Below are positions 8,918 through 21,200 of a stretch of DNA of 64,000 bases, piece after piece. The translations under genes and the position numbers were made by a program. The DNA is from JANPLD01 sp964445765 (GTDB taxonomy: Bacteria > Pseudomonadota > Alphaproteobacteria > Rickettsiales > UBA8987). Each line of letters starts with the position of its first letter. Within the stretch, counting starts at the first letter, position 1. The DNA lies in contig CAYULD010000001.1 of NCBI GenBank assembly GCA_964445765.1, positions 310,001 through 374,000 on the forward strand, given 5' to 3'. The notes under the pieces were generated by a model. It did not search any database, had not been told where the DNA came from, and saw only the letters and a list, made by a program, of their open reading frames with translations.

Positions 8918-10050
8918 AAAAACAAAGCACTAAAAATAATTTAGAAAATTTTTTTTCTTCCATTCCAGAATACACAGTAGATTTTAAATATAAGGGTAAC
9001 AGTGGTAACATTCTAATTAATGGAGACAATCTTTTGGCACTAAAGTTTTTACTAGAAAATTTTAAAGGTAAAATTGATCTTGTTTATATAGACCCACCTT
9101 TTGCAACAAATAACATCTTTAGATTTTGCAATAAAAAGGCAAATAGTATTAGTTCAACTAGTGCAGGAAACATTGCATATAAGGATAAAATTAAAGGAGA
9201 AAATTATATTGAATTTTTAAGAAAAAGATTAATTCTTCTTCGAGAACTTCTATCTGAACAAGGCTCAATATATCTTCACATTGATTACAAAATTGGTCAT
9301 TATGTTAAAGTTATGATGGATGAAGTTTTTGGAATAGAAAATTTTAGAAATGATATAACAAGAATTAAATGTAATCCTAAAAATTTTGAAAGAAAAGCTT
9401 ATGGGAATGTCAAAGATATGATTCTGTTTTATTCAAAATCAGCGAATCCTATTTGGAACGAGCCAAAATCTCCATATTCTGAAAAAGACTTAATAAAATT
9501 ATTTCCAAAAATTGATCAAAATGGGCGAAGATATACAACAATCCCAATTCATGCCCCCGGAGAAACTAAAAATGGCAAAACTTCTATGTCCTTTAAAGGT
9601 ATAAATCCACCTATAGGGAGGCATTGGAGAACTGAAGTTAGAATTCTAGAAGAATGGGATAACAAGGGTTTAATTGAATGGTCATCTAGTGGCAATCCCA
9701 GAAAAAAAATATATGCAGACGAGCAATATGGAAAGAAACTTCAAGATATATGGGAATTTAAGGATCCTCAATATCCTGTTTATCCAACAGAAAAAAATTT
9801 AGATCTATTAAAATTAATTATAGAGGCTTCCTCACAGGAAAATAGTATTATTTTAGACTGTTTTTGTGGTTCAGGCACTACTATTAAAGCTGCAAAAATT
9901 CTTAACAGACGATGGATTGCTGTTGATGAATCAGATGAAGCTATAAAAATTTTTCACAATAAAATAAAAAACAATGAATGTTTTAACACATTTAATTATG
10001 ACTTCGATTACATTTCGATAATTCCATTGTCTAGTAAACCTATCAATTAA
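8914..10050 (+). CDS. DNA methyltransferase (N4/N6 amino-MTase, beta-type motif order)
   Basis: This SAM-dependent methyltransferase protects the sites cut by the upstream endonuclease. The catalytic motif IV is LVYIDPPFATNN near residue 60. The SAM-binding motif I (DCFCGSGTTIKAAK) lies near residue 317, which gives the beta-class order in which the catalytic motif comes first. The segment between them holds the presumed target-recognition region (residues ~130-280). DPPF indicates an amino-methyltransferase making N6-methyladenine or N4-methylcytosine, and the beta order slightly favours the CcrM/HinfI-like superfamily. The 4-base overlap with the nuclease gene indicates cotranslation. There is no specificity subunit or helicase nearby, so the pair looks like a simple type II system. 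Confidence 0.9.
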   Translation: MKKQSTKNNLENFFSSIPEYTVDFKYKGNSGNILINGDNLLALKFLLENFKGKIDLVYIDPPFATNNIFRFCNKKANSISSTSAGNIAYKDKIKGENYIEFLRKRLILLRELLSEQGSIYLHIDYKIGHYVKVMMDEVFGIENFRNDITRIKCNPKNFERKAYGNVKDMILFYSKSANPIWNEPKSPYSEKDLIKLFPKIDQNGRRYTTIPIHAPGETKNGKTSMSFKGINPPIGRHWRTEVRILEEWDNKGLIEWSSSGNPRKKIYADEQYGKKLQDIWEFKDPQYPVYPTEKNLDLLKLIIEASSQENSIILDCFCGSGTTIKAAKILNRRWIAVDESDEAIKIFHNKIKNNECFNTFNYDFDYISIIPLSSKPIN

Positions 10051-10087
10051 AGAGCTTTTACATTTTTGAAAATATTAAAATTTAGAA

Positions 10088-11254
10088 ATGACAAATTCAC
10101 TAAATACATATTCAAGAAAATTAAAATTCGGCTCAGACTTCAAAGAAATTGAGGTTGGTGATATAATTAATCTCTGCGAGAATGATTTTCTTGAATTGCA
10201 ATGTGGTGCAAGAATTTCTAATTTTCCAATAGCTCTCAAAACTTTTGGCAATCTTAATGAAGATAAATCTAACGCTATATTAATCTGCCACGCATTAACT
10301 GGTGATCAATATGTTATTGGCACTCACCCTGTAACTGGCAAGCAAGGCTGGTGGGAACATTATGTTGGTGAAGGCAAAACCATTGATACAAACAAATTTT
10401 TTGTAATTGCCCCCAATGTTTTAGGTGGCTGTATGGGCAGTTATGGCCCCAAAGATATTAACCCTGAAACTGGCGAAGCATTTAACTTATCTTTTCCAAT
10501 GATTACCATAACAGATATGGTAAATGTTCAAAAAAAGCTCATTGAAAAATTTGGAATAAACAAACTTGCTTGCGTTATTGGTGGCTCAATGGGCGGAATG
10601 CAAGCTATGGAATGGATAAGCAAATATCCTGAAAATTGTAGTAGTGCAATTTTAATTGCAACTTCTGCAAGGCATTCCGCACAAAATATTGCCTTTAATG
10701 AAATCGGCAGACAGGCTATAATGGCTGATCCAGAATGGTGCGAAGGTAATTATATCTCCAAAAAATGTTTGCCAAGCAAAGGGCTTTCTATTGCTAGAAT
10801 GATGGCACACATCACCTATTTATCAGAATCCGGTTTGCATAATAAATTTGGCAGAAAACTACAAAATAAAAACGCACTTTCCTTTGGCTTTGATGTTGAT
10901 TTTCAAGTAGAAAGCTACCTTAGATATCAAGGTATGAGCTTCGTTGAAAGGTTTGATCCCAATAGCTATTTATACATCACAAGGGCTATGGATTACTTTG
11001 ATTTAGAATCTGATTATAATTTTAATCTCGCCAAGGCGTTTGAGAAAACTAAATGCCCAGTTTGTGTAATTTCTTTTACCAGCGATTGGCTATTTACCAC
11101 TGAAAACGCTAAGCAGATTGTTCATTCTTTAACCGCTTCATCTTCTGATGTTAGCTTTGTTGAAATTGAGAGTGATAAGGGGCATGATTCCTTCTTGCTT
11201 CCCAATATTATGCTTGAAAAAACAATTTCAGGCTTTTTAGGTAAAATTTTATAA
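10088..11254 (+). CDS. metX: Homoserine O-acetyltransferase MetX (alpha/beta hydrolase)
   Basis: MetX acylates homoserine with acetyl-CoA (or succinyl-CoA in some lineages) in methionine synthesis. Motifs seen are AILICHALTGDQYVIG, the FNLSFPMITITDMV block, and the nucleophile elbow CVIGGSMGGMQAMEW with Ser near residue 162. The catalytic Asp lies in ISFTSDWLF and the His in DKGHDSFLLP near the C-terminus. At 388 residues it is full length. A MetX-type fold can use either acyl donor, so the donor remains open. No metW follows. It lies 37 bases after the methyltransferase. Confidence 0.94.
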   Translation: MTNSLNTYSRKLKFGSDFKEIEVGDIINLCENDFLELQCGARISNFPIALKTFGNLNEDKSNAILICHALTGDQYVIGTHPVTGKQGWWEHYVGEGKTIDTNKFFVIAPNVLGGCMGSYGPKDINPETGEAFNLSFPMITITDMVNVQKKLIEKFGINKLACVIGGSMGGMQAMEWISKYPENCSSAILIATSARHSAQNIAFNEIGRQAIMADPEWCEGNYISKKCLPSKGLSIARMMAHITYLSESGLHNKFGRKLQNKNALSFGFDVDFQVESYLRYQGMSFVERFDPNSYLYITRAMDYFDLESDYNFNLAKAFEKTKCPVCVISFTSDWLFTTENAKQIVHSLTASSSDVSFVEIESDKGHDSFLLPNIMLEKTISGFLGKIL

Positions 11255-11370
11255 GTTTTTATATTCTGCCACAATACAAAATTTGTTGCTATTACAAAAA
11301 CTTAATATTACAAAAATGCTTTATTATGGTTTATTATATATTATAAAAATCAAAAAATTTTACATTTTAT

Positions 11371-12180
11371 ATGGCTGAATTTTCACTTCCTAAAAATTCT
11401 AAAATCGTTGAGGGAAATTACTTCAAAGCTGAAAGTAATTCCTCAAATATCAAAAAGTTCAAAATCTATCGTTGGGATCCTGAAAATGAGGGAAACCCTA
11501 GAATGGATACTTACGAAGTTGATATGGATAATTGCGGGCCTATGGTTCTTGATGCTCTTATCAAAATCAAAAATGAAATTGATAGCTCCCTTACCTTTCG
11601 TCGCTCTTGTAGGGAGGGAATCTGCGGTTCTTGTGCTATGAATATTGGCTCTTCTGCAACTATGAATAGGGGTTCAAATACTCTTGCTTGCACCTGCTCA
11701 ACTGAGGATCTCGGTGGGAATGAAGTTGTTATCAACCCCCTGCCCCATATGCCAGTTGTTAAAGATTTAGTGCCAGATTTAAGCAATTTTTATGCTCAGC
11801 TTGAATCCGTTGAACCTTGGCTTAAAACTAAATCTTCAGCCCCTTCAGGTAAAGAGAGGCTACAAACAGTTGAAGATAGAGAAAAACTTGATGGCTTATA
11901 TGAATGTATTTTATGTGCTTGTTGTTCAACCTCTTGCCCTAGCTATTGGTGGAATGGCGATAAATATTTAGGCCCAGCAGTTTTATTACAAGCCTATAGA
12001 TGGATTATAGATTCAAGAGATGAAGCAACTGATGAAAGGCTTGATGCACTTGAAGATCCCTTCAAATTATATAGGTGCCACACTATTATGAATTGTGCTA
12101 AAACTTGCCCTAAAGGCTTAAATCCAGCCAAAGCTATTGGTGAAATCAAAAAAATGATTGCCGAAAGAAAAGCCGCTTAG
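11371..12180 (+). CDS. sdhB: Succinate dehydrogenase iron-sulfur subunit SdhB
   Basis: SdhB carries the electron-transfer clusters between the flavoprotein and ubiquinone in complex II at the inner membrane. The plant-type [2Fe-2S] ligands are in RRSCREGICGSCAMNI and in NTLACTCS. The [4Fe-4S] motif is ECILCACCSTSCPSYWW, and the [3Fe-4S]/[4Fe-4S] ligands are in RCHTIMNCAKTCPKGLNP near the C-terminus. At 269 residues it is the usual size. sdhA, sdhC and sdhD are not adjacent, so it is either a separate transcription unit or the remainder lies elsewhere. A 116-base AT-rich spacer precedes it. It converges on the giant gene. Confidence 0.96.
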   Translation: MAEFSLPKNSKIVEGNYFKAESNSSNIKKFKIYRWDPENEGNPRMDTYEVDMDNCGPMVLDALIKIKNEIDSSLTFRRSCREGICGSCAMNIGSSATMNRGSNTLACTCSTEDLGGNEVVINPLPHMPVVKDLVPDLSNFYAQLESVEPWLKTKSSAPSGKERLQTVEDREKLDGLYECILCACCSTSCPSYWWNGDKYLGPAVLLQAYRWIIDSRDEATDERLDALEDPFKLYRCHTIMNCAKTCPKGLNPAKAIGEIKKMIAERKAA

Positions 12181-12189
12181 CTTTACTTA

Positions 12190-12210
12190 TTTATCTAAGA
12201 TCAAGATAAA
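12190..12210. terminator. Possible bidirectional terminator hairpin between sdhB and the giant gene
   Basis: A 7-base stem (TTTATCT/AGATAAA, 7-base loop) lies in the 37-base gap between two converging genes. The plus-strand side is followed by an AT-rich, T-containing tract. The stem has little GC, so strength is doubtful. Confidence 0.35.
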
Positions 12211-12217
12211 ATAAATT

Positions 12218-15200
12218 TTACTTTTTTCTTGATTTTTCAGCCTTGCTTGGTTTATCCTCTCGATTGGTTAGATCATAGTTATTTTCCAATCCTGCTTCAA
12301 GAATTGAATTAAATGTTTGCTGGATTTGGGCTCTTAAGGTTTCTTTATTCACATCTGAATCTCCTGCCCCTCTAATTTCTTCTGCGATGGCTTGGTTAGT
12401 TAATGTTTCAATCAAAACTTTTAGGCTTTCATTTGTTACATTCAATTGGCCCTTTTCAAGTTTTGCGACATCATCAACTATTCCGCCATTTGCCATTCCA
12501 CCAACTAACTTTCTAAATTCATCAAGTGCTTCATTGTTAATTTTTTGGTTTAAACCTTTTGATTTTTCAAAAGAAATTCCCTTCTCACTATAATCCGCAC
12601 TATTATCAGCTACAAGGCGATTTATATTAATCTCTTTTAATTCTTGTGCTGATATTGAGCTACCCTGAACATTAAATCCATTCAATGGAATTCCACTTAA
12701 AATATTATCAAATTCTGAAATTTTTTCTTTTATGTCTTTAGGAATTTCAGGGGCTTCTGGCTCTGCTGTTTTTTTAGTAACACCATCAATTGGTGGTTTA
12801 GCATTATGTATTTCCTCAGCTTTTTTATCTTCCTTGCTTTGAGGTTTTTCAGCTTCAGTTTTTTTCCTTTCTACTGGTGTAGTTGTAGGTGCAGGTGTTG
12901 ATCCTGTTTCTGCTGGTGTAGGTGTTGATCCTGTTTCTGCTGTTGCAGTTGTTGATCCTGATGGTGCAGTTGTTGATCCTGATGGTGCAGTTGTTGATCC
13001 TGATGGTGCAGTTGTTGATNNNNNNNNNNNNNNNNNNNNNNNNNNNNNNNNNNNNNNNNNNNNNNNNNNNNNNNNNNNNNNNNNNNNNNNNNNNNNNNNN
13101 NNNNNNNNNNNNNNNNNNNGTTGCAGTTGCTGATCCTGCTGGTGTTGCAGTTGCTGATCCTGCTGGTGTTGCAGTTGCTGATCCTGCTGGTGTTGCAGGT
13201 GTTGTAGTCTCTTTCTTAAGTTCTTCTTCTCCTTTTTCCTCTACTGGTGCTGTAGAAGATGGAGCTTTTTTTCCTACATTTCCCTTCTCAGCTTCTTGAG
13301 CAGGAGCGGATTTTTGCAATTCTAACTGATTTGATACATATCTATTAATTAGATTAGTTTGTGCAAGTAAGAAATTAACATTAGCAATTTCTGAGAACTC
13401 AGTTTTTTTACTTAATGCTTCAAGCTCGGTTGCTTTTCCTGTTAAGTATGCTTGAAGATCTTTTAGATTTTGCTCAGTAACATTTAATCTATTTTCCCAA
13501 GCGGTTTTATTTTCTGCTTCTAATTTTGCTTTTTCTTCCTCAAGTTTTTTAATTTCTGCTTTTAAAGGGCTTTCTTCTTTATCCAAATCAGTTAAAAAAT
13601 CTTGTAATTTATTAACATCAACTTGTGATTCATCAGTAAATCCAAGTTTTTTGAGGTTTTCTAAATAAATTGATTTTTCTGTTTGTGTTGGCTCATTGGA
13701 ACCTTCTAAGCTAATTTTGGTTGTAACCACAATAAAACCATCATCTGCAGAACTAGATGGAGCAGTATTTTTTATTTCGAGATCTTTAAATTTCTTATTA
13801 TAATCAATAATCGCTTTAATAGTTTCACGACTATTAATTAGGTTATCAATAGCCTCAATATTTTTATCCAGATAATTAATCTGAATTAATTTTTGGATAT
13901 ATTGATCAATTTGTGTTGCGTTTTCTTCACCTAATTTACTATTGATTTCAGTTTCAATTTCTTTTCTAATTTTTACTACAGTTGAAATATTTTTAGCCTC
14001 TAAAAGCCCAGCACCTAAAGTCTGCTGAATTGATTGTGAGCTATTATTAAAACCTATTACTTTACCCTCTGCATCTTTAATAGGTTCAACTTTTGGCACT
14101 CCCTGCCCTAAATTTTGTAATGACTGATTAGTGAGACTTAAATTATTATCAATTGCCTTAGTTAAACCCTCTGCACCCCTTGCATAATATGGGTTTACAT
14201 ATGATGCTAAGTTATCTTCCCCTAATTGCGACAAACTTTTTTGAAGGCTTTCAAGTTGTTTTTTATCTGCATCAATTAATTTTTGAAGCCTTGCAATTCT
14301 ATCTTCATATTCTTTAATTTTTGCATCTTCTAGATTACCTTCATTTGCCAAAGCAAAAACTTCTTGAGAAATTTTTTGAATCTCCTCTTGAGATTTAGAT
14401 TTGAAATCAGTTAATTTTTTATTGATTGCATTAAATTCATCTATTCTTTTGTTTAATAATTTTTGTGCATAAGTTTCAGCTTCTTTTTCATTTTCACCAA
14501 ATGCAAAACCTTTAATTTCAATATTTTTAGAAGGTAAATTACGGTTATTTTGTTTAATATTATCCCTTATTTGCTCTGAATTTTCAGCACCATATAAATA
14601 AATATTCTCCCATTTTTTTTCTCCTTCAACCCAATATTTAATATGAATAATATTACCCATATTATCTTTACTTATTGGGCTTGGGGCAATGATAACTTTA
14701 GAATTTTTAGGCAAGCCTTTAATATCAAATTTTTCAAATGGATAATAATTAACACCACCTGAACGCATTAAATAGATTTTGTTATCTATGAAAAACTTTT
14801 CTTCTAAGCCAGTAAGATTTGCTAAAAATTTAGGATTTGTTTTAGCTTCTTTCTGAACTAAAAATTGGCTTGGTGCTGGGCTAAATTCATTACCATCTTT
14901 ATCTAACCATTTACCCTCTTTACCTTTGCTAATCTCAATTATACCAATCTCTTGATTATCAAACTCTTTTTGAGCTTCAGCGTTCCAACCTTTATAATCA
15001 AAATATGATTGCGTTTTAGCACCCACAGATATTAACTCAGCATTATCTTCTGGAAAGAAATAACTGCCCGCATTTGCATAAGGGAATATCCTAGCGGTTT
15101 TACCATATTTCTGCCTATAACCACCCGGTAAAAGCCCTTCTAGCGTTCCAAAATTTAATGAAACTTGATTGCCATTAAATATTGAAGGCTGGTTAACCGG

Positions 15201-18200
15201 AACAGCTTTTATATAATTGCTACCCAAAACTTGGTTTATTGAGCCTGCAATTTCTTCTCTCAGATTCTTTCTTTTAGACCATTCAGCAAACCCTGAATTA
15301 TCAATTTGAACATCCATTTCAATGGCTATTGGGTGGTTTTCATCAACCACACCGCTAGATCTATATAACCTAACCTTTAAGGTTTTATGGCTTTCACCAT
15401 TTTGCTCAATATCCTCATCAATAACTTCAATTTTATCAAATTCTTTTAGATATAATTGCGGATATCTTTGGGTAATTTCAAAGCCTATTACGCTTGCAAC
15501 GCTATATTGAACACCATAAATATTTGCTAAATTTCTATAATGTTTTTCTGGAAAACTTATTTTAGACCCGTCAGAAGAATTTTCAGAAGTAAAATAGCCC
15601 GTAACATCAAATACACTTCCATTAGGTGTTAAATCAAAAATAGTAGTTTTTTGTTCTTTTCTGATTATTCCATTATCAGCATCACTTCTATTTACATCAA
15701 TTGGCCTAAAATGTTCATCAACAGCTATAACTTGCTTCGTTGCAAATGGCGTGCTAAAAATTTGAGCTTTTATAGTATGTTTTTTAAGAGCATTATATTT
15801 TTCAATATTATTTAGCAGTTCTACAGTCTCTGGTTTAGAGCGTAAGAATGGATATAAAACTGCACCCGCTGGATTTCTTCCATTTGAGGTTAATGCATTA
15901 AATATAACTTCATTTGGAACTGTGCCATAAACATCAGGCAGATTATTAAAGTATGTTTCAGGGTTATAAACCAAAGGCATATCTTTATAATATTCCTCTT
16001 GTGCTTTTTTATTTATATAAACATTCGGATCTTTAATGGTTAAATAATAAACTAAATCTTGAGTAATATTTCCAGCCGCTTCTTCTGGCTCTAGAATACC
16101 ACCTAAAATTGCTAAGTTTTGTAAGCCACCAACGGCAATATCACTAACCGCCCAGCCCGGTGCGCCAGCCCTTGCAAGTGCCCCCATATATGCAAGATTT
16201 GATAAACCAAATATTGCTTGATCAGTAAATGGCACACCACGCTTTTGTTTATCTGCAAGCCCAGTTATTGCACCATATGCCATCTCCACTTGAATTCCCG
16301 CGTGGAAAACTTGTGAGAATAATTGCAACCCACTTGCAACCCTTCCAGCCGGCGTTTTTGAGGCTAATTCTTGTAAAGTAAGCTCAGAGCCATTTGCCAA
16401 TTGCTTTGCACCTAGCCTTAAGGCATATCTATTAGCAACCGCTTGGAAGTATGGGTCAGCCACTAGCATTCCAGAACCAATTAATAAACTATGCTCCGCA
16501 CCACCCTTAACTTGTTCTACTAGTAAATTATCAAAACCACCTTTTTTTAATCCTTCAGCGGTTTTCATATCTAAAAAGCCGTTAAGAAGCATAGACAAAG
16601 GGAATAAACCAACCCTATGCTGCCCACCTTGATTTACAACATACCTAGTTATACCAGATTTATTTCCAGAACTACTTGCAAGTGCCGCTTTTAAGTGAAC
16701 ATCTGCCCTTGTTTCATTAAATTTAACCTCTAGTTTTTCTATTTTGCTTTTTTGTTCTGCAGTCAGTTCATATTTAGTCTCGTTTGTGTTTTCGTGATTT
16801 TTTTGAGCTTCTATAATTTCTCTAGAATATTCAAGAATTGCTTTTTCCGCCTCTGCCTGAGCTTTTATCGCTTCATAATAAGCTACCTCTTCAGGGGTAA
16901 GATTTCTGTTTTTTTCTTTACCTTTATCATCTTTTTCAGTAACATTACCCTTATTTATATAATCATCAAATTGCTCAGAAATTTTAGTTAATTCATCTAT
17001 CCTTTGAGTTAATTTTCTAATTTCTAAACCATAATATGAATTGTTAAATTTAGTTTTATATTTATTCTCTAAAGCTTCATAAAATTTAATTTTACTCTCA
17101 AGCTCAGCAATTTTTATTAATCTATCCTCCACCTTTCTTTTTGCCTCTTCACTTGGCAACTCTTCAACTTGATTATCTATAAATGCTTTTTGTTCAGCCT
17201 TAAGTTTTGCTAAAGTATTTTTTGATTCAGTTAAAACTGCTCTAACACCAATATTATTTTTTAAATTATCAGTAACCCTATCAATATCTCTTTGAACTTC
17301 TAAACCTGATTTTTGCTCTTGAGTTAAGCTAGAAGTAATTTCTTGAAGTTCAGTATTTCTAGAATTAACTGTGGTTTCAATCCCAGTAACTTTAGTTTGT
17401 AATGCAGAAATTCTAGTTCTAATCTCTTCTGTTTTCTGATTTTCAGGAAGTGCATTGAGTCTATTAATTTCCTCTTGATAAATTTCTTTTTGCGTTTCTA
17501 AATTATCAATTTCCCTCGAGGTTTTTAGATAATTTATAACATCTTCATTACGAAGATATAAATTATTACCATCACGCCACTCATTGTTATCCTTTAGAAC
17601 CTCAGCATATTGGGCTTTTTGAGTTTCAATTTCTTGCTTCAATTTCTCATTAGGTGTTTCTGATTTATAACTTCCATCATATTTGAAAATTACAACTCTT
17701 TCTTCTGTTTTAGCTTCTAATTGCTCAACTTTAGCGGAAGCATCAATATTTTTTGCCGCCTCTTCCATTGCCTTATCTTGAAGCTGTTTTACTTCCTGAT
17801 TAGTGCCATCACCACCTTTTAGAATTGTAACTTTTAGAGTTAAACCTTCTGGGAATTGTGCTTTTAACCCATCTAACTCAGCTTGAATAAATTTATTTGC
17901 TAATTCTTGCTTATTAGCATCAGGGTTTTTCGCCAGCTCCGCATTAATATACTCTTCCAATGAACCAGTAAAGAAATGCGCACTAACCTGCTTACCCGTT
18001 GAGTTGCCCTCCGCATCAACCGCATATATATGAACATAATTACAAGTTATTGCACCTTTATGTATATGCTCAGCGTTCTTATCACTTGTAACCAGAGCTG
18101 TTTGTGCCTCAACATAAATTCTATTAGATTTCGTGCCACCTGTTTTAACATCAACTAATTCATCACCGCGTGGGCTAGCATCTAAAATTTCTTGCTTTGC

Positions 18201-21200
18201 TTTCGGTAAAATAGCACCTTTAGATTCTAAATAAGCCCTCATCATACCAACATCATATGTGCTGGTTGAGTGACTATTGAAAAGCAAGAACATTTCTAGT
18301 GTTACATCACCCGGCGCATCAAATCTTGGCCTATATTCAGAAAATATATCTTTAACTCTTTCTTTATCTAATTTTATTCCGAATAAATCTGGATTATTTT
18401 TACTTAAATTTGCTAAATCCTCAGGGCTATTTATTTTTTTTATTTGTTCTATAAGTGTTTCTGCATTTATACCCGCATCACTTAATAAAGTGCTTCTAGA
18501 AGTTTGGATATTATAAATTCTGGTTAAAATTTGTTGTTTTATCGTTTCTAACTCTTCTTCAGCAACCCTATAACCAAATTTCTGATTAACAAATAAAGAA
18601 TTTCCTTCTAAATTTTTACCATCAATTTGTATTGCACCTATTTTATCGTGTATAGATAAAATATTTGCCATAAATTGTGTATAATTTCCATTACCCTTAT
18701 CTTTATCAGAATGTGAAAAATAATTATGAAGCTCAATTATATTTTGATCAGTAACTCTAAATTCTAGCTTAAAATTATCATAATCACCGCTGGTAAATGA
18801 AATAAAGTTACCATTTAGATTAACTCTCAAATCCCCAAAATAATTGAAGTTATTGAAGATTGCTCTTTCAAATTCCGCTATAGAAATTTTATCACCAAAT
18901 ATTTTTTTCCATTTTTCCTGCTTTTGCTCTTCAGTTAAGCTATTTTCAAAAATAAGTTTTGGTGATTCATTTTCTGGTGCCTTAGTAGCCTTAGGTTTTG
19001 TTGTTTGAGCGGGGGGATTTGGATTATTTTTTATAGCCTCATACTCCCTTAAAACTTTTGTGCTAAACCATAAACCATTAATGTTACTCTCTGGGTTTAC
19101 ATCTAAATCTAAATTAACACTTGTATATTCTGCAATTTTTAATTGCTTACCTAATTCACTTCTTCTTACAATATTATTTTGTTCTTCTTCTAGGCTAGCG
19201 GCAACATATAGAGAATTTTTATTAGAATTTAGATTGCTAACTTCTCTAAACAAATCCTCAAAACTTTTACTATCGCTTATAAAAGCTCTTTTATCTTCAC
19301 CTTCTTTTTGAGGCTCAGCATAGAAATGATAATCTAAAAGAACAATATCTGTTCCACCAGATTTATTCCATTCCGTCATTTTATCTGTAACATCCTTGAA
19401 ATTATCAGTTACAAATATTTCATATTTACCCGGAAAGCGTTCATTTAGTATTTTTGCAAGCTCACCAAATGGTTTTTGATCATCTGCCATTATGATACGA
19501 ATCGGGCGATTATTATCATTAGCAACCACTGATGTTTGAGGGTTTTTCAACCCTGCAATTTTAGTTTTTGTTGTTTGAAGCCCCCAGTAACTATTATTAT
19601 TTCCTGATGCCCTATGTGCAGCTACTTCACCTGCTAAAACCTTCAGCCCTGCTAAAACTTTATTATTATTTTCAACAATAGGATTAATTTCTTTATTAAA
19701 AGATGTTATGTCATATTGAACATTAGATAAAAAACCACCTGTATAAATAGATTTATCACCCGAAAAATAAACAGGGATATTAGGATTAGATTTATTAAAA
19801 GTATTTATTATTTCTCTTGCTTCTTCAACTCCGTCAAATGCAACTATAAGAGTTTGCTGGGATAATAATTCATTGGTTACTTCATCATTAAAAATAATTT
19901 TAACTTTATTAGAAAAACCTCTTTGCTCAATTATTGCGTTAAAATTTTCTAAAGTTTGACTATCATAATTTCTTGGAATTGCTATTGTAACTTCCTCAGC
20001 TTTATTTAAGAAAGGCAATATTCTTGCTCTTACATCAGATAATTTTCTAAAATTTGTAAAAATTACCACTTTAGAATTATTAGGCGTTTTATTTTTTGCT
20101 ACATAACCAAAGAAACTTGAGACATCTATTGTTGCCTCCCTTGCTATATTTCCAATCTCTTTAGCATCAGCAATTACATTTGGAATTATTATTCCTATAA
20201 CTGGCTTGTATTTCTTTTTTAAATTTGTTCTTAATTGACCTAATACATCGTAGTCAGCAAACCTATTTGCTTTTAACCCAGCTGCCCAACTTACTAAAAA
20301 TTCATAGCCAGCCTCACCTTCTATAATTTCTACTTTACTAGTATTTTTCACTAAATCAGGGAATTCTTCTTTAAGTTCCCTCAGTGCTTGCTTATCACCA
20401 ACAAACATTTGCCTTGCACAAGTTTCAGCGGCAAAAAATTTATTATTTAAGAATAATTTTTGTTCAGTAGTTAAAGGTCTAGTGTTTTTTGCATTAATAT
20501 TAACCACCACTAAATCTTTTATCGCCTGTTTAACCTTCTCATTTCCAACAGGCTCTTGAACGGGTTGATATTTTTCTGCCCCGAGTTTTTTGCCAAAATC
20601 TTGAATAATTGGCATATTCTCAGCGGAAATTTTATTAGTAGAATTATCCCTAGGGTTTGCCTTATCAGCGATAATAAAATCATTAATTGCTTTAAGTAAC
20701 TTTGGATTTTCTAATTCTTCAAAAATTGGCAGATAAGTATTTTCAAATAAATCCACTAATTCATCCCCATACTCTTTTCTAAGTTGTTTTAATGCTCCTT
20801 CTTTTTTATCCGTCTCTGAATCCTCTTTTGCTTTTAAGAAATTTCTCAGATATTCCTGATTTAAGAAAACTAGAGCCTCTTCATATCTATGTTTTTCGTT
20901 TGTTAAAGACAGATGTTGAATTAGATAATTATAAGTATCAGTTTTATTAGCTTCAAAATATTTATCTACAGAATCAGCCCAATCCGGCCTATTACAAATT
21001 TCAAATAAGTTCTGCTGAGATTCAGAATATATCTGAGCAATCGCATCAATTATAAAATGCGTATATTCGTGGTTTGAAACCACATTATCTTTAGCGTCAT
21101 AAACCTTAACTTTATAATTATTATATATTCCATAACCTGTTGCAAAAGGCATAAATACAAAATTAGTGCTTTTTTCTTTGATTGAGGTTTGAAATATTCC

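Noticed and set aside
8914..10050. Type III Mod subunit or type I HsdM
   Set aside because: It is only 378 residues, has no Res or HsdS/R partner, and overlaps a small nuclease gene, so a type II pair fits better.
12218..12685. Separate 155-residue gene
   Set aside because: It has no ATG (apparent start is an internal TTG), and the same frame is open for another 334 bases upstream to the N gap with repeat-type coding like that on the other side. It is the C-terminus of the giant protein.
12922..13299. Plus-strand ORF across the N gap
   Set aside because: It is a reverse-frame reading of tandem repeats through Ns, with only low-complexity Leu/Val content.
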